Of a DNA stretch of 64,000 nt, positions 50,561-59,053 are shown piece after piece. A model generated the notes under the pieces. That model ran no database searches, was not told the DNA's origin, and worked only from the letters and a program-made list of their open reading frames with translations. The position numbers were made by a program, and so were the translations under genes. The stretch is from Actinomadura rifamycini DSM 43936 (GTDB lineage Bacteria; Actinomycetota; Actinomycetes; Streptosporangiales; Streptosporangiaceae). Each line of letters begins with the position of its first letter. Within the stretch, counting starts at the first letter, position 1. The stretch covers positions 124,001-188,000 of the forward strand of contig NZ_AULB01000003.1 in the NCBI RefSeq assembly GCF_000425065.1, read 5' to 3'.

Positions 50561-51748
50561 ATGAGACACCCCGAACGGTTCCGGCCCGGCGCGCGGGCCG
50601 CGCTGCCCGCGGCGCTGGTCGCGCTCGGCCTCGCGCTGAGCGCGTGCGGCCAGGGCGACGGCGGCTCCGCCGCGCGGAGCGAGGCGTCCGCGCCCGCCGC
50701 CGCGGTGCGGGACCCGCTCGTCGCGACCTACGACGGCGGCCTGTACGTCCTCGACCCCGCGACGCTCGAGGTCGTCGAGGACATCCCCCTGGACGGCTTC
50801 AACCGCGTCAACCCCGCCGGCGACGGGCGCCACGTGCTGGTCTCGACCGCCACCGGGTTCCGCGTCCTCGACGCGGCCGGCGCCCGGCTCACCGACCGGG
50901 AGTTCGCCGCCCCCAAGCCCGGGCACGTGGTGCACCACGCGGGCAAGACCGTCCTGTTCTCCGACGGCACCGGGAGGGTGACCCTCTTCGACCCGGCCGG
51001 GCTCGGCGGCGGCGGGCTGCCCGAGACGCAGACCCACGACAGCGAGCACCCGCACCACGGCGTCGCCGTCGCGCTCTCCGACGGCGCGCTGCTGACCACG
51101 CTCGGCACCGAGGAGGAGCGCACCGGCGTGCACGTCCTCGACGCGGACCGCGAGGAGATCGCCCGCAGCGAGGAGTGCCCCGGCGTGCACGGCGAGGCGA
51201 CCGCTCAGGGCGGGGCCGTCGTCATCGGCTGCGAGGACGGCGCCCTGATCTACCGGGACGGCGAGATCACCAAGGTGAAGGCGCCCGACGGGTACGGGCG
51301 CATCGGCAACCAGGCCGGCCACGAGGAGTCCCCGATCGTCCTCGGCGACTACAAGACCGACCCCGACGCCGAACTCGAACGCCCCGAGCGGGTCTCCCTC
51401 ATCGACACCCGGACCGGCGACCTCGAACTGGTCGACCTCGGGACGAGCTACACGTTCCGGTCCCTGGCGCGCGGGCCCCACGGGGAGGCGCTCGTCCTCG
51501 GCACCGACGGGGCCCTGCACGTCATCGACCCCGAGCGCGCCGAGGTGACGCGGAAGATCGAGATCATGGGCGCGTGGCGGGAGCCGCTGGAGTGGCAGCG
51601 GCCCCGTCCCGCGGTCTTCGTCCGCGACCACACGGCGTACGTCACCGACCCGGGCGGCGGCATGGTGTACGCCGTCGACGTCGAGTCGGGCGAGGTGAAG
51701 GCGAAGGCGCGGACGCCGCGCCCCGCCAACGAGCTGACGGGCGCCTGA
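50561..51748 (+). CDS. aztD: AztD zinc metallochaperone
   Basis: A 395-aa exported lipoprotein (LSAC, Cys29) with a propeller of repeats such as GLYVLDPATLEVVEDI, ALHVIDPERAEV and MVYAVDVESGEVK. His-rich loops PGHVVHHAGK and THDSEHPHHGVAVA and the Cys-containing EECPGVHGEA and VIGCEDGALIY match the AztD pattern of zinc sites. It should bind zinc outside the cell and pass it to AztC. ATG 50561 is chosen over GTG 50549, which has less support. It ends the operon. Confidence 0.82.
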   Translation: MRHPERFRPGARAALPAALVALGLALSACGQGDGGSAARSEASAPAAAVRDPLVATYDGGLYVLDPATLEVVEDIPLDGFNRVNPAGDGRHVLVSTATGFRVLDAAGARLTDREFAAPKPGHVVHHAGKTVLFSDGTGRVTLFDPAGLGGGGLPETQTHDSEHPHHGVAVALSDGALLTTLGTEEERTGVHVLDADREEIARSEECPGVHGEATAQGGAVVIGCEDGALIYRDGEITKVKAPDGYGRIGNQAGHEESPIVLGDYKTDPDAELERPERVSLIDTRTGDLELVDLGTSYTFRSLARGPHGEALVLGTDGALHVIDPERAEVTRKIEIMGAWREPLEWQRPRPAVFVRDHTAYVTDPGGGMVYAVDVESGEVKAKARTPRPANELTGA

Positions 51749-51764
51749 GGACGGCCGCGGACCG

Positions 51765-51798
51765 GCCGCGGGCGCCCGCTCCACGGGCGTCCCGCGGC
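51765..51798 (+). terminator. Terminator of the azt operon
   Basis: Arms 51765-51778 and 51784-51798 pair over 14 positions with a single bulged T and a five-base loop, 16 bp after the aztD stop. Confidence 0.65.
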
Positions 51799-51859
51799 CT
51801 CCGCCCCGGGTCGGGCGGGCGGAGCGCGGCGGACCGGGCCCCGGGCGGGGCCGGCGGCG

Positions 51860-52087
51860 TCAGAGCTTGAAGAGCTTCGTGAACGGCGCGAGGATCCGGA
51901 CCTTCTCCGTCCCGAAGTCGACGAGGACGGCGCGTCCGGGCTCGACCTCCAGGACGCGGCCGAGCCCGTACTTGTCGTGGCTGACGCGGTCCTCGGGCTC
52001 GAACTCCTTGACCGGCGGCGCCGCGGGCGGCGGCGCGAACGGACTGGTCGGCAGGTGTCGCCGCTGGGCGGGCTTCGACGTTTTCAT
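51860..52087 (-). CDS. Small protein with PcrA/UvrD C-terminal-like Tudor domain
   Basis: A 75-aa protein. After a Pro/Ala-rich lead, the segment EFEPEDRVSHDKYGLGRVLEVEPGRAVLVDFGTEKVRILAPFTKLFKL closely resembles the Tudor-like C-terminal domain by which PcrA/UvrD helicases contact RNA polymerase. Here it is free-standing. It might contact RNA polymerase or compete with the helicase; this is inference. TTAGGGGTG precedes ATG 52087. It is divergent from the cold-shock gene. Confidence 0.7.
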   Translation of the reverse strand: MKTSKPAQRRHLPTSPFAPPPAAPPVKEFEPEDRVSHDKYGLGRVLEVEPGRAVLVDFGTEKVRILAPFTKLFKL

Positions 52088-52207
52088 CACCCCTAAGTAT
52101 GCGCTCACCGGGCCACCGCCGGGAGTCGCCCCGATGTCTGACATGAAATTTACCCGTGCGTCACAGCAGCTCGCGCAGGATTTCCCTGCATCCGCGGATT
52201 CGTGTGG

Positions 52208-52366
52208 TAGCGTACTAATCGGTTGCGGTTCCCATAGACATGTTTCTGGTGCGCTTGCGGCGTTCGGCCTCAAGCGCATTTTTGTTGTTCTGGATCTTCC
52301 GGATGGGTCATCGCGGCAGCTCGGCGCGCAGGTGGCGCGCCGGGGACCGACCTGAAGGAGATCGAC
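52208..52366 (+). promoter_or_regulatory. Cold-shock gene promoter and long 5' leader
   Basis: TAGCGT (52208-52213) may be the -10 box, which would give a leader of about 145 nt before ATG 52367. The leader has a T-rich patch (CATTTTTGTTGTT around 52279-52291) rare in this genome, and ends with GAAGGAG. Long structured leaders are typical of csp mRNAs. Upstream, 52088-52207 serves the divergent small gene. Confidence 0.4.
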
Positions 52367-52570
52367 ATGTCCACCGGTACCGTCAAGTGGTTCAACTCGG
52401 AAAAGGGCTTCGGATTCATCGAGCAGGACGGCGGCGGCCCCGACGTCTTCGCCCACTACTCCAACATCGCGTCCCAGGGGTTCCGTGAACTCCTCGAGGG
52501 CCAGAAGGTGTCGTTCGACATCACCCAGGGCCAGAAGGGCCTGCAGGCGGAGAACATCGTCCCCGCTTGA
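52367..52570 (+). CDS. cspA: Cold-shock protein (CspA family)
   Basis: A 67-aa single-stranded nucleic-acid-binding protein. RNP1 is KGFGFI and RNP2 VFAHYS, within the canonical [20 protein letters not shown] fold. It acts as an RNA chaperone. AAGGAG sits seven bases before the ATG. A strong terminator follows directly, so most transcripts should carry only this gene, with the helicase downstream expressed separately or by read-through. Confidence 0.95.
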   Translation: MSTGTVKWFNSEKGFGFIEQDGGGPDVFAHYSNIASQGFRELLEGQKVSFDITQGQKGLQAENIVPA

Positions 52571-52575
52571 TCGTC

Positions 52576-52616
52576 CGTCGGCGGAGGGCGGCCCGCGCGG
52601 CCGCCCTCCGCCGACG
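52576..52616 (+). terminator. Strong hairpin after cspA
   Basis: A perfect 18-bp stem (52576-52593 with 52599-52616) and a five-base loop begin six bases after the stop codon. Confidence 0.85.
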
Positions 52617-52681
52617 CGCGCCACGGCATCGCCCGCACGAGCGTGCGACGCGACGCACCGCTCCTGTGGAAGGCTCCCAGC

Positions 52682-54241
52682 ATGGCCCGTCCCGCACGCA
52701 CCCGCTCGTCCAGACCGCGCCCGGCCAAGGGCGGCCGCCGCCCCGACGAGGGCGGGCGCCCCGCCGCCGAGTTCGCGACCCCACAGGGGACCACGCCGCC
52801 GCTGCCCCCGGTCGAGTCGTTCGCCGACCTCCCGCTGCCGCCGGCGGTCCTCGCGACGCTCGCCGACCAGGGCGTGACCGAGCCGTTCCCGATCCAGGCC
52901 GCGACCCTGCCGAACGCGCTCGCCGGACGGGACGTCCTCGGCCGCGGCCGCACCGGCTCCGGCAAGACCCTCGCCTTCGGCCTGCCGCTGCTCGCCCGCA
53001 CCGCCGGCCGCCGCGCCGAGCCCCGCGCTCCGCTGGCGCTCGTCCTGGTGCCCACGCGGGAACTCGCGCAGCAGGTCACCGAGGCGCTCGAGCCGTACGC
53101 GCGGGCGCTGGACCTGCGGCTGACCGCCGTGGTCGGCGGCCTGTCGATCAACCGCCAGGCGAACGCCCTGGAACGCGGCGCGGAACTCGTGGTCGCCACC
53201 CCCGGACGGCTCGCCGACCTCATCGAGCGCGGCGACTGCCGGCTCGGCCGGGTCCGGACGACCGTCCTCGACGAGGCCGACCAGATGACCGACATGGGCT
53301 TCCTGCCCCAGGTGACCTCGCTCCTCGAGCAGACCCCGCCCGACGGGCAGCGGATGCTCTTCTCCGCGACGCTCGACCGCAACGTCGACCGGCTCGTCCG
53401 CGCGTTCCTCAGCGACCCCGTCACCCACTCGGTCGACCCGCCGAAGGGCGCGGTCACCACCATGGAGCACCACCTGCTGCACGTGGCCGACACCGACAAG
53501 CACGAGACGCTCGTGCACGTCGCGGCCCGCCGCGACCGGGTGATCATGTTCGTGGCGAAGAAGCACGCCGCCGACCGCCTCGTCCGCAAGCTGACGACCC
53601 GCGGCGTGCGCGCCGCCGCGCTGCACGGCGGCAAGAGCCAGTCCCAGCGCAACCGCGCCCTGGACGGCTTCCGCACCGACGCCGTCACCGTGCTGGTCGC
53701 CACCGACGTCGCGGCCCGCGGCATCCACATCGACGACCTCGACCTCGTCGTCAACATCGACCCGCCCGCCGACCCGAAGGACTACCTGCACCGCAGCGGC
53801 CGCACCGCGCGCGCCGGACGGCGCGGCACCGTGGTCACCCTCGTGGTTCCCGACCAGCGGCGCGAGGTGGACGCGATGATGGCCGCGGCGGGCATCACCC
53901 CGCGCACCACCAGCGTGAGCCCCGGCGACCCCGAACTCGCCCGCATCACCGGCGCCCGGCCCCCGGCCCACCCTCCGGCGTCCGCGGCCCCGCGGCAGGC
54001 GGCCCGCGACGGCCGCCGCGGGGGCGGCGCGCAGACCGCCGCATCGGGGCCCGGGAACACGCGGACCGCCGAACCGCGCCGCGGGACCGCCCAGGCGGGC
54101 GAGCCGCGCCGGGGGAACGCGCGGGCCGCCGAGCCGCGCCGCGGCAAGCCGCAGCAGGGCGGCGAGCCCCGCCGCGGGAACGCGCAGGGCGCCGAACCGC
54201 GGCGCCGGCCGCGGCGCAGGCCGTCCGCGCAGAACACGTGA
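52682..54241 (+). CDS. DEAD-box RNA helicase with Arg-rich repeat tail
   Basis: A 519-aa ATP-dependent RNA helicase. It has the Q-motif (FADLPLPP…EPFPIQAATLP), GRTGSGKT (I), PTRELA (Ia), TPGR (Ib), DEAD (VLDEADQM), SAT (III), ATDVAARGIHI (V) and HRSGRTARAG (VI). The C-terminal ~90 residues carry EPRRGNA-type repeats, like the RGG tails that bind RNA. ATG 52682 gives the usual basic N-terminus. Following cspA, a role in unwinding cold-stabilised RNA or ribosome assembly is likely. Confidence 0.9.
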   Translation: MARPARTRSSRPRPAKGGRRPDEGGRPAAEFATPQGTTPPLPPVESFADLPLPPAVLATLADQGVTEPFPIQAATLPNALAGRDVLGRGRTGSGKTLAFGLPLLARTAGRRAEPRAPLALVLVPTRELAQQVTEALEPYARALDLRLTAVVGGLSINRQANALERGAELVVATPGRLADLIERGDCRLGRVRTTVLDEADQMTDMGFLPQVTSLLEQTPPDGQRMLFSATLDRNVDRLVRAFLSDPVTHSVDPPKGAVTTMEHHLLHVADTDKHETLVHVAARRDRVIMFVAKKHAADRLVRKLTTRGVRAAALHGGKSQSQRNRALDGFRTDAVTVLVATDVAARGIHIDDLDLVVNIDPPADPKDYLHRSGRTARAGRRGTVVTLVVPDQRREVDAMMAAAGITPRTTSVSPGDPELARITGARPPAHPPASAAPRQAARDGRRGGGAQTAASGPGNTRTAEPRRGTAQAGEPRRGNARAAEPRRGKPQQGGEPRRGNAQGAEPRRRPRRRPSAQNT

Positions 54242-54309
54242 GGGCACGGTGAGCGGACCGCCGGCGGCCGGGGAATGACCGGTCGCCCACGGGGCACATC
54301 CTGGACACC

Positions 54310-54672
54310 ATGGCCCTGACCGTGCACAGCCGGTTCCATCCGCTCCACACCGACCTGGCCGTCGTGACGCTCGGGGGCGACGTGGACATCTCCACCGCCG
54401 CCCGGCTGCGCGACGACCTCGCCGCGCTGCTCGGCGACGGCGCCCGCCACCTGGTCCTGGACTTCGGCGACGTCGAGTTCATGGACTCCAGCGGGCTCAG
54501 CGTCCTGGCCGGGATCTTCCCGCTGCTGCCGGACGCCGGCGCGCTCGCCCTGGTCGCGGTGAGCCCCCGCATCCGGGACGTCCTGCGCACCACCGGGCTC
54601 ACCCGGCTCTTCCCGATCTACTCGTCGGTGGACACGGCCGTCCTCGTGCTGCGGTCCGAACCGGAGCCGTAG
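54310..54672 (+). CDS. STAS-domain anti-sigma-factor antagonist
   Basis: A 120-aa protein with the SpoIIAA-like fold: AVVTLGGDVDISTAARLRDDL and LVLDFGDVEFMDSSGLSVLAGI. Ser60/61 in MDSSGL is the place where partner kinases phosphorylate. Unphosphorylated it would bind an anti-sigma kinase and free a sigma factor. No RsbW-type kinase is adjacent, so the partner is elsewhere. Confidence 0.85.
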   Translation: MALTVHSRFHPLHTDLAVVTLGGDVDISTAARLRDDLAALLGDGARHLVLDFGDVEFMDSSGLSVLAGIFPLLPDAGALALVAVSPRIRDVLRTTGLTRLFPIYSSVDTAVLVLRSEPEP

Positions 54673-54708
54673 CCCGGCCCGACCGGCGCCGTCCCGCTCG
54701 TGTGCCGC

Positions 54709-54731
54709 GCTCCCGCCGGACGCGCGGGAGC
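54709..54731 (+). terminator. Hairpin after STAS gene
   Basis: GCTCCCGC (54709-54716) pairs with GCGGGAGC (54724-54731), loop seven bases. Confidence 0.5.
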
Positions 54732-54759
54732 CCTCGTTCGAGGCGCGGCCACACCCCCC

Positions 54760-54945
54760 GAGCGGCAGGCGATGGCGGCCGACTCCGCCGCGCTCGCGCC
54801 GCTCGCGGTGCCGGGTCGCCGAACCCGGCCGAACGGCTCGCGTTCGTCCTGCGCGGCACTTCCGGCATGCCTGTCGAGGAAATCCGCCCCCATCGTCGAG
54901 CGCATCCCGGCGGGAGCCGGGTCCCGCGGTCGGGGCAGGTGGGGG
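54760..54945 (+). pseudogene. ECF sigma factor (SigJ/ECF41-like) fragment with two frameshifts
   Basis: Three consecutive frames together read like the region-4 part of an ECF sigma factor: AADSAALAPLAV (ATG 54772 frame), then SPNPAERLAFVLRGTSGMPVEEI (frame from 54816), then PIVERIPAGAGSRGRGR (frame from 54889, after one extra C). This matches the family pattern 'LxxLxPAERLAFVLxDxFGMPxxEIAPIVxRxPAAxRxLASRARR'. There is no complete gene on either side, so it is a relic. The rest of 54732-55012 holds nothing else I can call. Confidence 0.6.
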
Positions 54946-55012
54946 CGGGGTCCGCGGGCGGCGGCCGTCCGGCACGGGGGATCACGGTTGTGATGCGGAG
55001 CACAGAGGGGTC

Positions 55013-55040
55013 TTGACATGCTTGTGTGACCGGTAACAGT
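55013..55040 (+). promoter_or_regulatory. Sugar-operon promoter with LacI-type operator
   Basis: TTGACA (55013-55018) is a perfect -35; AACAGT (55035-55040) is a -10 at 16 bp spacing. TGTGACCGGTAACA (55025-55038) between and over them is a LacI-family palindrome with a central CG and one mismatch. The LacI gene at 59054 is the obvious regulator. Confidence 0.7.
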
Positions 55041-55080
55041 GTGGCTCGCGAACCATCCGCCACCACCCCCGAGGTGAGAT

Positions 55081-56208
55081 GTGAAGCCACGGAAGCTCGT
55101 CACCATGGCCCTGGGCATCGGGCTCGCGCTCGGCATGACCGCGTGCGGGTCCAGCGAGAAGACGATCGACAAGGAGCGGGCGGACCGGCCCGTGAAGGGC
55201 GCGCTCGTCGGCGTGACGATGCCGACGCGGTCGTCCGAGCGGTGGATCCACGACGGCGACAACGTCAAGAAGCATCTCGAGGGACTCGGCTACAAGGTCG
55301 ACCTCCAGTACGCCGAGGACGACATCCCGACGCAGGCCAACCAGATCGACAACCAGATCACCAAGGGCGCCCGGCTGCTGATCGTCGCGCCGATCGACGG
55401 CACCGCCCTCACCACGCAGCTGCAGAAGGCCGCCGACCAGGAGATCCCCGTCATCTCCTACGACCGGCTGATCCTCAACTCGCCGAACGTCGACTACTAC
55501 GCGACGTTCGACAACTACCAGGTGGGCGTGCAGCAGGCGACGTCGCTGCTGGTCGGGCTGGGCGTGAAGAAGGCGGACGGCTCGGAGGGCGGCGAGAAGG
55601 GGCCGTTCAACATCGAGTTGTTCGCCGGCTCCCCCGACGACAACAACGCCAAGTACTTCTACGACGGCGCGATGGACACCCTGAAGCCCTACATCGACAA
55701 GGGCACGCTGGTCGTGAAGAGCAAGCAGACCGACTTCGACACCATGGCGACGCTGCGCTGGGAGGGGGCCCGCGCGCAGGCCCGCATGGAGGACCTCATC
55801 ACGCGGCACTACCGCGACGGCGCGAAGGTGGACGGCGTCCTGTCCCCGTTCGACGGCATGTCGATCGGGATCCTGTCGGCGCTGAAGTCGAACGGCTACG
55901 GCGGCGACGCGCAGCCGTACCCGGTGGTCACCGGGCAGGACGCCGAGGTGGCGTCGGTCAAGTCGATCATCGCGGGCGAGCAGTACTCGACGATCTTCAA
56001 GGACACCCGGAAGCTCGCCGAGGTCACGGTGCAGATGGCGGACGCCGTCCTGAAGGGGCAGGACCCGCCGGTCAACAACACGAAGGACTACGACAACGGC
56101 GAGAAGACCGTGCCGTCCAACCTGCTGCAGCCGGTGATCGTCACCGAGGAGAACTACCGGAAGGTGCTCGTCGACAGCGGCTACTACACCGCGGGCGACC
56201 TGCAGTAG
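55081..56208 (+). CDS. chvE: Multiple-sugar ABC transporter substrate-binding lipoprotein (ChvE-like)
   Basis: A 375-aa periplasmic-binding-protein type I lipoprotein. GTG 55081 follows GAGGTGAG; the lipobox is GMTAC with Cys22. Two lobes are seen, with [50 protein letters not shown] and [22 protein letters not shown] as ligand-facing segments typical of ChvE/XylF proteins. Substrates of the group are xylose, arabinose, galactose or glucose. It heads the chvE-mmsA-mmsB-lacI run. Confidence 0.88.
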   Translation: MKPRKLVTMALGIGLALGMTACGSSEKTIDKERADRPVKGALVGVTMPTRSSERWIHDGDNVKKHLEGLGYKVDLQYAEDDIPTQANQIDNQITKGARLLIVAPIDGTALTTQLQKAADQEIPVISYDRLILNSPNVDYYATFDNYQVGVQQATSLLVGLGVKKADGSEGGEKGPFNIELFAGSPDDNNAKYFYDGAMDTLKPYIDKGTLVVKSKQTDFDTMATLRWEGARAQARMEDLITRHYRDGAKVDGVLSPFDGMSIGILSALKSNGYGGDAQPYPVVTGQDAEVASVKSIIAGEQYSTIFKDTRKLAEVTVQMADAVLKGQDPPVNNTKDYDNGEKTVPSNLLQPVIVTEENYRKVLVDSGYYTAGDLQ

Positions 56209-56231
56209 CGGCGTCCCCCGGAAGGAGGAGC

Positions 56232-57773
56232 ATGACGGACGCGATACTGCGGATGCGCGGGATCACCAAGAGCTTCCCCGCGGTCAAGGCCCTGCAGGAC
56301 GTGAACCTGGACGTCGCGCGCGGCGAGATCCACGCGATCTGCGGCGAGAACGGGGCCGGGAAGTCGACCCTGATGAAGGTGCTGTCGGGCGTCTACCCGC
56401 ACGGCGACTACAGCGGGGAGATCGAGTTCGACGGGGAGCCGTGCCGGTTCTCGGGCATCCGCGACAGCGAGCGGCGCGGCATCGTGATCATCCACCAGGA
56501 GCTGGCGCTGAGCCCGTACCTGTCGATCGCCGAGAACATCTACCTCGGCAACGAGCGGCGCGGCCGGTTCGGGCTGATCGACTGGGACCGGACGAACGCG
56601 GACGCGGCGGCGCTGCTGGAGCGGGTGGGCCTGCGGGAGAACCCGGTGACGCCCGCGATGGAGCTCGGCGTCGGCAAGCAGCAGCTCGTCGAGATCGCGA
56701 AAGCGCTTTCGAAGGAGGTGCGGCTGCTGATCCTGGACGAGCCGACCGCGGCGCTGAACGACGCCGACTCGCGGCACCTGCTCGACCTGCTGCGCGGGCT
56801 GCGGGCGGACGGCATCACCTGCGTGATCATCTCGCACAAGCTGAACGAGATCCGGTCGATCGCCGACTCGACGACGATCCTGCGGGACGGGCGGACCATC
56901 GAGACGCTCGACATGCACGGCGACGCCGTCTCGGAGGACCGCATCATCTCCGGGATGGTGGGCCGCGACCTGGGCCACCGCTACCCCGAGCGCGTCCCCG
57001 ACGTGGGCGCGGAGGTGTTCCGGATCGAGGACTGGACGGTGCACAGCCCCACCCAGCGGGACCGGGTGGTGGTCGACGGCGCCGCGCTGACGCTGCGCCG
57101 CGGCGAGGTCGTCGGGCTCGCGGGGCTGATGGGCGCGGGCCGGACGGAGCTGGCGATGAGCGTGTTCGGGCGCAGCTGGGGCGCCCGGATCAGCGGCCGG
57201 CTGTTCAAGGACGGCGCGGAGGTGCGGATCCGGACGGTCGGGGACGCGATCGCGCACGGTCTCGCGTACGCGACCGAGGACCGCAAGACCTACGGCCTGA
57301 ACCTCATCGAGAGCATCACGCGGAACGTGTCCGCGGCGGGGCTCGGCAAGCTCGCGAAGGCGGGCTGGGTGGACGACGGGCGCGAGTACGAGGTCGCCGA
57401 GCGGTTCCGCCGGGAGATGAACATCAAGGCGCCGAGCGTCCTGGCGCCCGCCGGGGAGCTGAGCGGCGGCAACCAGCAGAAGGTCGTGCTGTCGAAGTGG
57501 ATGTTCACCGACGCCGACGTCCTGATCCTGGACGAGCCGACCCGCGGCATCGACGTCGGCGCGAAGTACGAGATCTACTCGATCATCAACACGATGGCCG
57601 AGCAGGGCCGCGCGGTGCTGGTGATCTCGTCCGAACTGCCGGAGCTGATCGGGATCTGCGACCGCGTGTACGCGATGGCGGAGGGCCGGATCACCGGTGA
57701 GGTGTCGCGGGCGGAGGCGACGCCCGAGCGCCTGATGCAGTACATGACCCAGACCGAGGAGGCCAGTCCATGA
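56232..57773 (+). CDS. mmsA: Sugar ABC transporter ATPase with two nucleotide-binding domains (MmsA/GguA-like)
   Basis: A 513-aa double ABC protein. NBD1 has [17 protein letters not shown] and LDEPTAALN; its signature region is degenerate (MELGVGKQQ). NBD2 has a degenerate Walker A (GLMGAGRTE) but a full signature [14 protein letters not shown] and [11 protein letters not shown], as in all carbohydrate-uptake-2 ATPases. AAGGAGG precedes ATG 56232. It contains an internal LacI-type palindrome at 56698-56711 and overlaps mmsB by four bases. Confidence 0.9.
   Translation: MTDAILRMRGITKSFPAVKALQDVNLDVARGEIHAICGENGAGKSTLMKVLSGVYPHGDYSGEIEFDGEPCRFSGIRDSERRGIVIIHQELALSPYLSIAENIYLGNERRGRFGLIDWDRTNADAAALLERVGLRENPVTPAMELGVGKQQLVEIAKALSKEVRLLILDEPTAALNDADSRHLLDLLRGLRADGITCVIISHKLNEIRSIADSTTILRDGRTIETLDMHGDAVSEDRIISGMVGRDLGHRYPERVPDVGAEVFRIEDWTVHSPTQRDRVVVDGAALTLRRGEVVGLAGLMGAGRTELAMSVFGRSWGARISGRLFKDGAEVRIRTVGDAIAHGLAYATEDRKTYGLNLIESITRNVSAAGLGKLAKAGWVDDGREYEVAERFRREMNIKAPSVLAPAGELSGGNQQKVVLSKWMFTDADVLILDEPTRGIDVGAKYEIYSIINTMAEQGRAVLVISSELPELIGICDRVYAMAEGRITGEVSRAEATPERLMQYMTQTEEASP
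56698..56711. promoter_or_regulatory. Intragenic LacI-type palindrome in mmsA
   Basis: CGAAAGCGCTTTCG is a perfect 14-bp palindrome with the AAAGCGCTTT core of LacI/GalR-family operators. It lies within mmsA, 1.66 kb downstream of the promoter operator, and uses AAA and CTT codons that are rare in this genome. It could be an auxiliary operator or roadblock. Confidence 0.4.
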
Positions 57774-59011
57774 GCAGCGTCGCCAAGGCGGGGGAGGCCG
57801 TCTCCCCGCCGGCGGCCGGGCCGCCGAAGGGCCGCCGCGGCCTGCCGGTCAACCTGCGGCAGAGCGGGATCTACATCGCGTTCGCGATCATCGTCGCGCT
57901 GTTCGCCGTGCTGACCGACGGGCAGCTGCTGTCGCCCGGGAACATCTCGAACATCATCGTCCAGAACTCCTACATCCTGATCCTGGCGATCGGGATGATC
58001 CTGGTGATCATCGGCGGGCACATCGACCTGTCGGTGGGGTCGGTGGTCGCGCTGACCGGCGCGATCGCGGCGGTGCTGATGGTGAACCACGACGTGCCGT
58101 GGCCGCTGGCGCTGCTGCTGACGCTGCTCGCCGGGGCGGCGATCGGCGCGTGGCAGGGGTACTGGATCGCCTACTTCGGGATCCCCGCGTTCATCGTCAC
58201 GCTCGGCGGGATGCTGATGTTCCGCGCGCTGACGCTGACCGTGCTCGACAACCAGCGCATCGGCCCGTTCCCGGACGACGTCCGGACGATCGCGAACGGG
58301 TTCCTGTCGGGCTACCTCGGCAACATCGGCCTCGGCTTCCTCGGCGGCGCGGACCTGTTCACGCTGCTGGTGGCGCTCGCCCTGGTCGGCGGGTTCGTGG
58401 CGCTCGGGTGGCGGCGGCGGCAGGCCCGGATCGGGTACGGGCAGCAGGTCGACCCGATCGCGGTGTTCGCGGCGAAGAACGCGCTGGCCGTCGTCGTGGT
58501 GATGTTCATCGCCGTGCAGCTCGCCCGGTTCAAGAACCTCCCGTGGGTGCTCGTCCTGCTCGGCGCGCTGGCGCTGGCCTACACGACGCTGACGAACCGG
58601 TCGGTGTTCGGGCGCCGCATCTACGCGATGGGCGGCAACCCCCTCGCGGCGCGGCTGTCCGGCGTGAACGTCAAGTCGGTGTCGTTCTGGCTGTTCGTGA
58701 ACATGGGGGTGCTGTCGGCGGTCGCCGGGATCGTGTTCGCCGGGCGGCTCAACCAGGCGGGCCCGACCGCGGGCAACATGTTCGAGCTGGACGCCATCGC
58801 GGCGGCGTTCATCGGCGGCGCGGCCGTGCAGGGCGGTGTCGGGCGGGTCATCGGCGCCATCACCGGCGGCCTGATCATGGGTGTGATCAACAACGGGATG
58901 TCGCTGCTCGGCGCGCCCAGCGAGCGGGTGATGCTGATCAAGGGGCTGGTGCTGCTGGCCGCGGTCGCGTTCGACGTCTGGACCAAGCGGCGCAGCGGCG
59001 CGGCCCGGTGA
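57770..59011 (+). CDS. mmsB: Sugar ABC transporter permease (MmsB/GguB-like)
   Basis: A 413-aa membrane protein of the BPD_transp_2 family with about ten or more helices. The signature [22 protein letters not shown] lies near 83-104, then [18 protein letters not shown], and [22 protein letters not shown] as coupling element. ATG 57770 overlaps the mmsA stop (ATGA). It is the single permease of the transporter and probably forms a homodimer. Confidence 0.9.
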   Translation: MSSVAKAGEAVSPPAAGPPKGRRGLPVNLRQSGIYIAFAIIVALFAVLTDGQLLSPGNISNIIVQNSYILILAIGMILVIIGGHIDLSVGSVVALTGAIAAVLMVNHDVPWPLALLLTLLAGAAIGAWQGYWIAYFGIPAFIVTLGGMLMFRALTLTVLDNQRIGPFPDDVRTIANGFLSGYLGNIGLGFLGGADLFTLLVALALVGGFVALGWRRRQARIGYGQQVDPIAVFAAKNALAVVVVMFIAVQLARFKNLPWVLVLLGALALAYTTLTNRSVFGRRIYAMGGNPLAARLSGVNVKSVSFWLFVNMGVLSAVAGIVFAGRLNQAGPTAGNMFELDAIAAAFIGGAAVQGGVGRVIGAITGGLIMGVINNGMSLLGAPSERVMLIKGLVLLAAVAFDVWTKRRSGAAR

Positions 59012-59053
59012 ACGGCGGCGTCGCCCCCGCCCGCCCGGTATGTTCGGGGTGAC

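Noticed and set aside
54700..54993. Single intact small gene after the STAS gene
   Set aside because: Only part of this frame looks like protein; the sigma-factor similarity moves between three frames, so a relic is the better reading.
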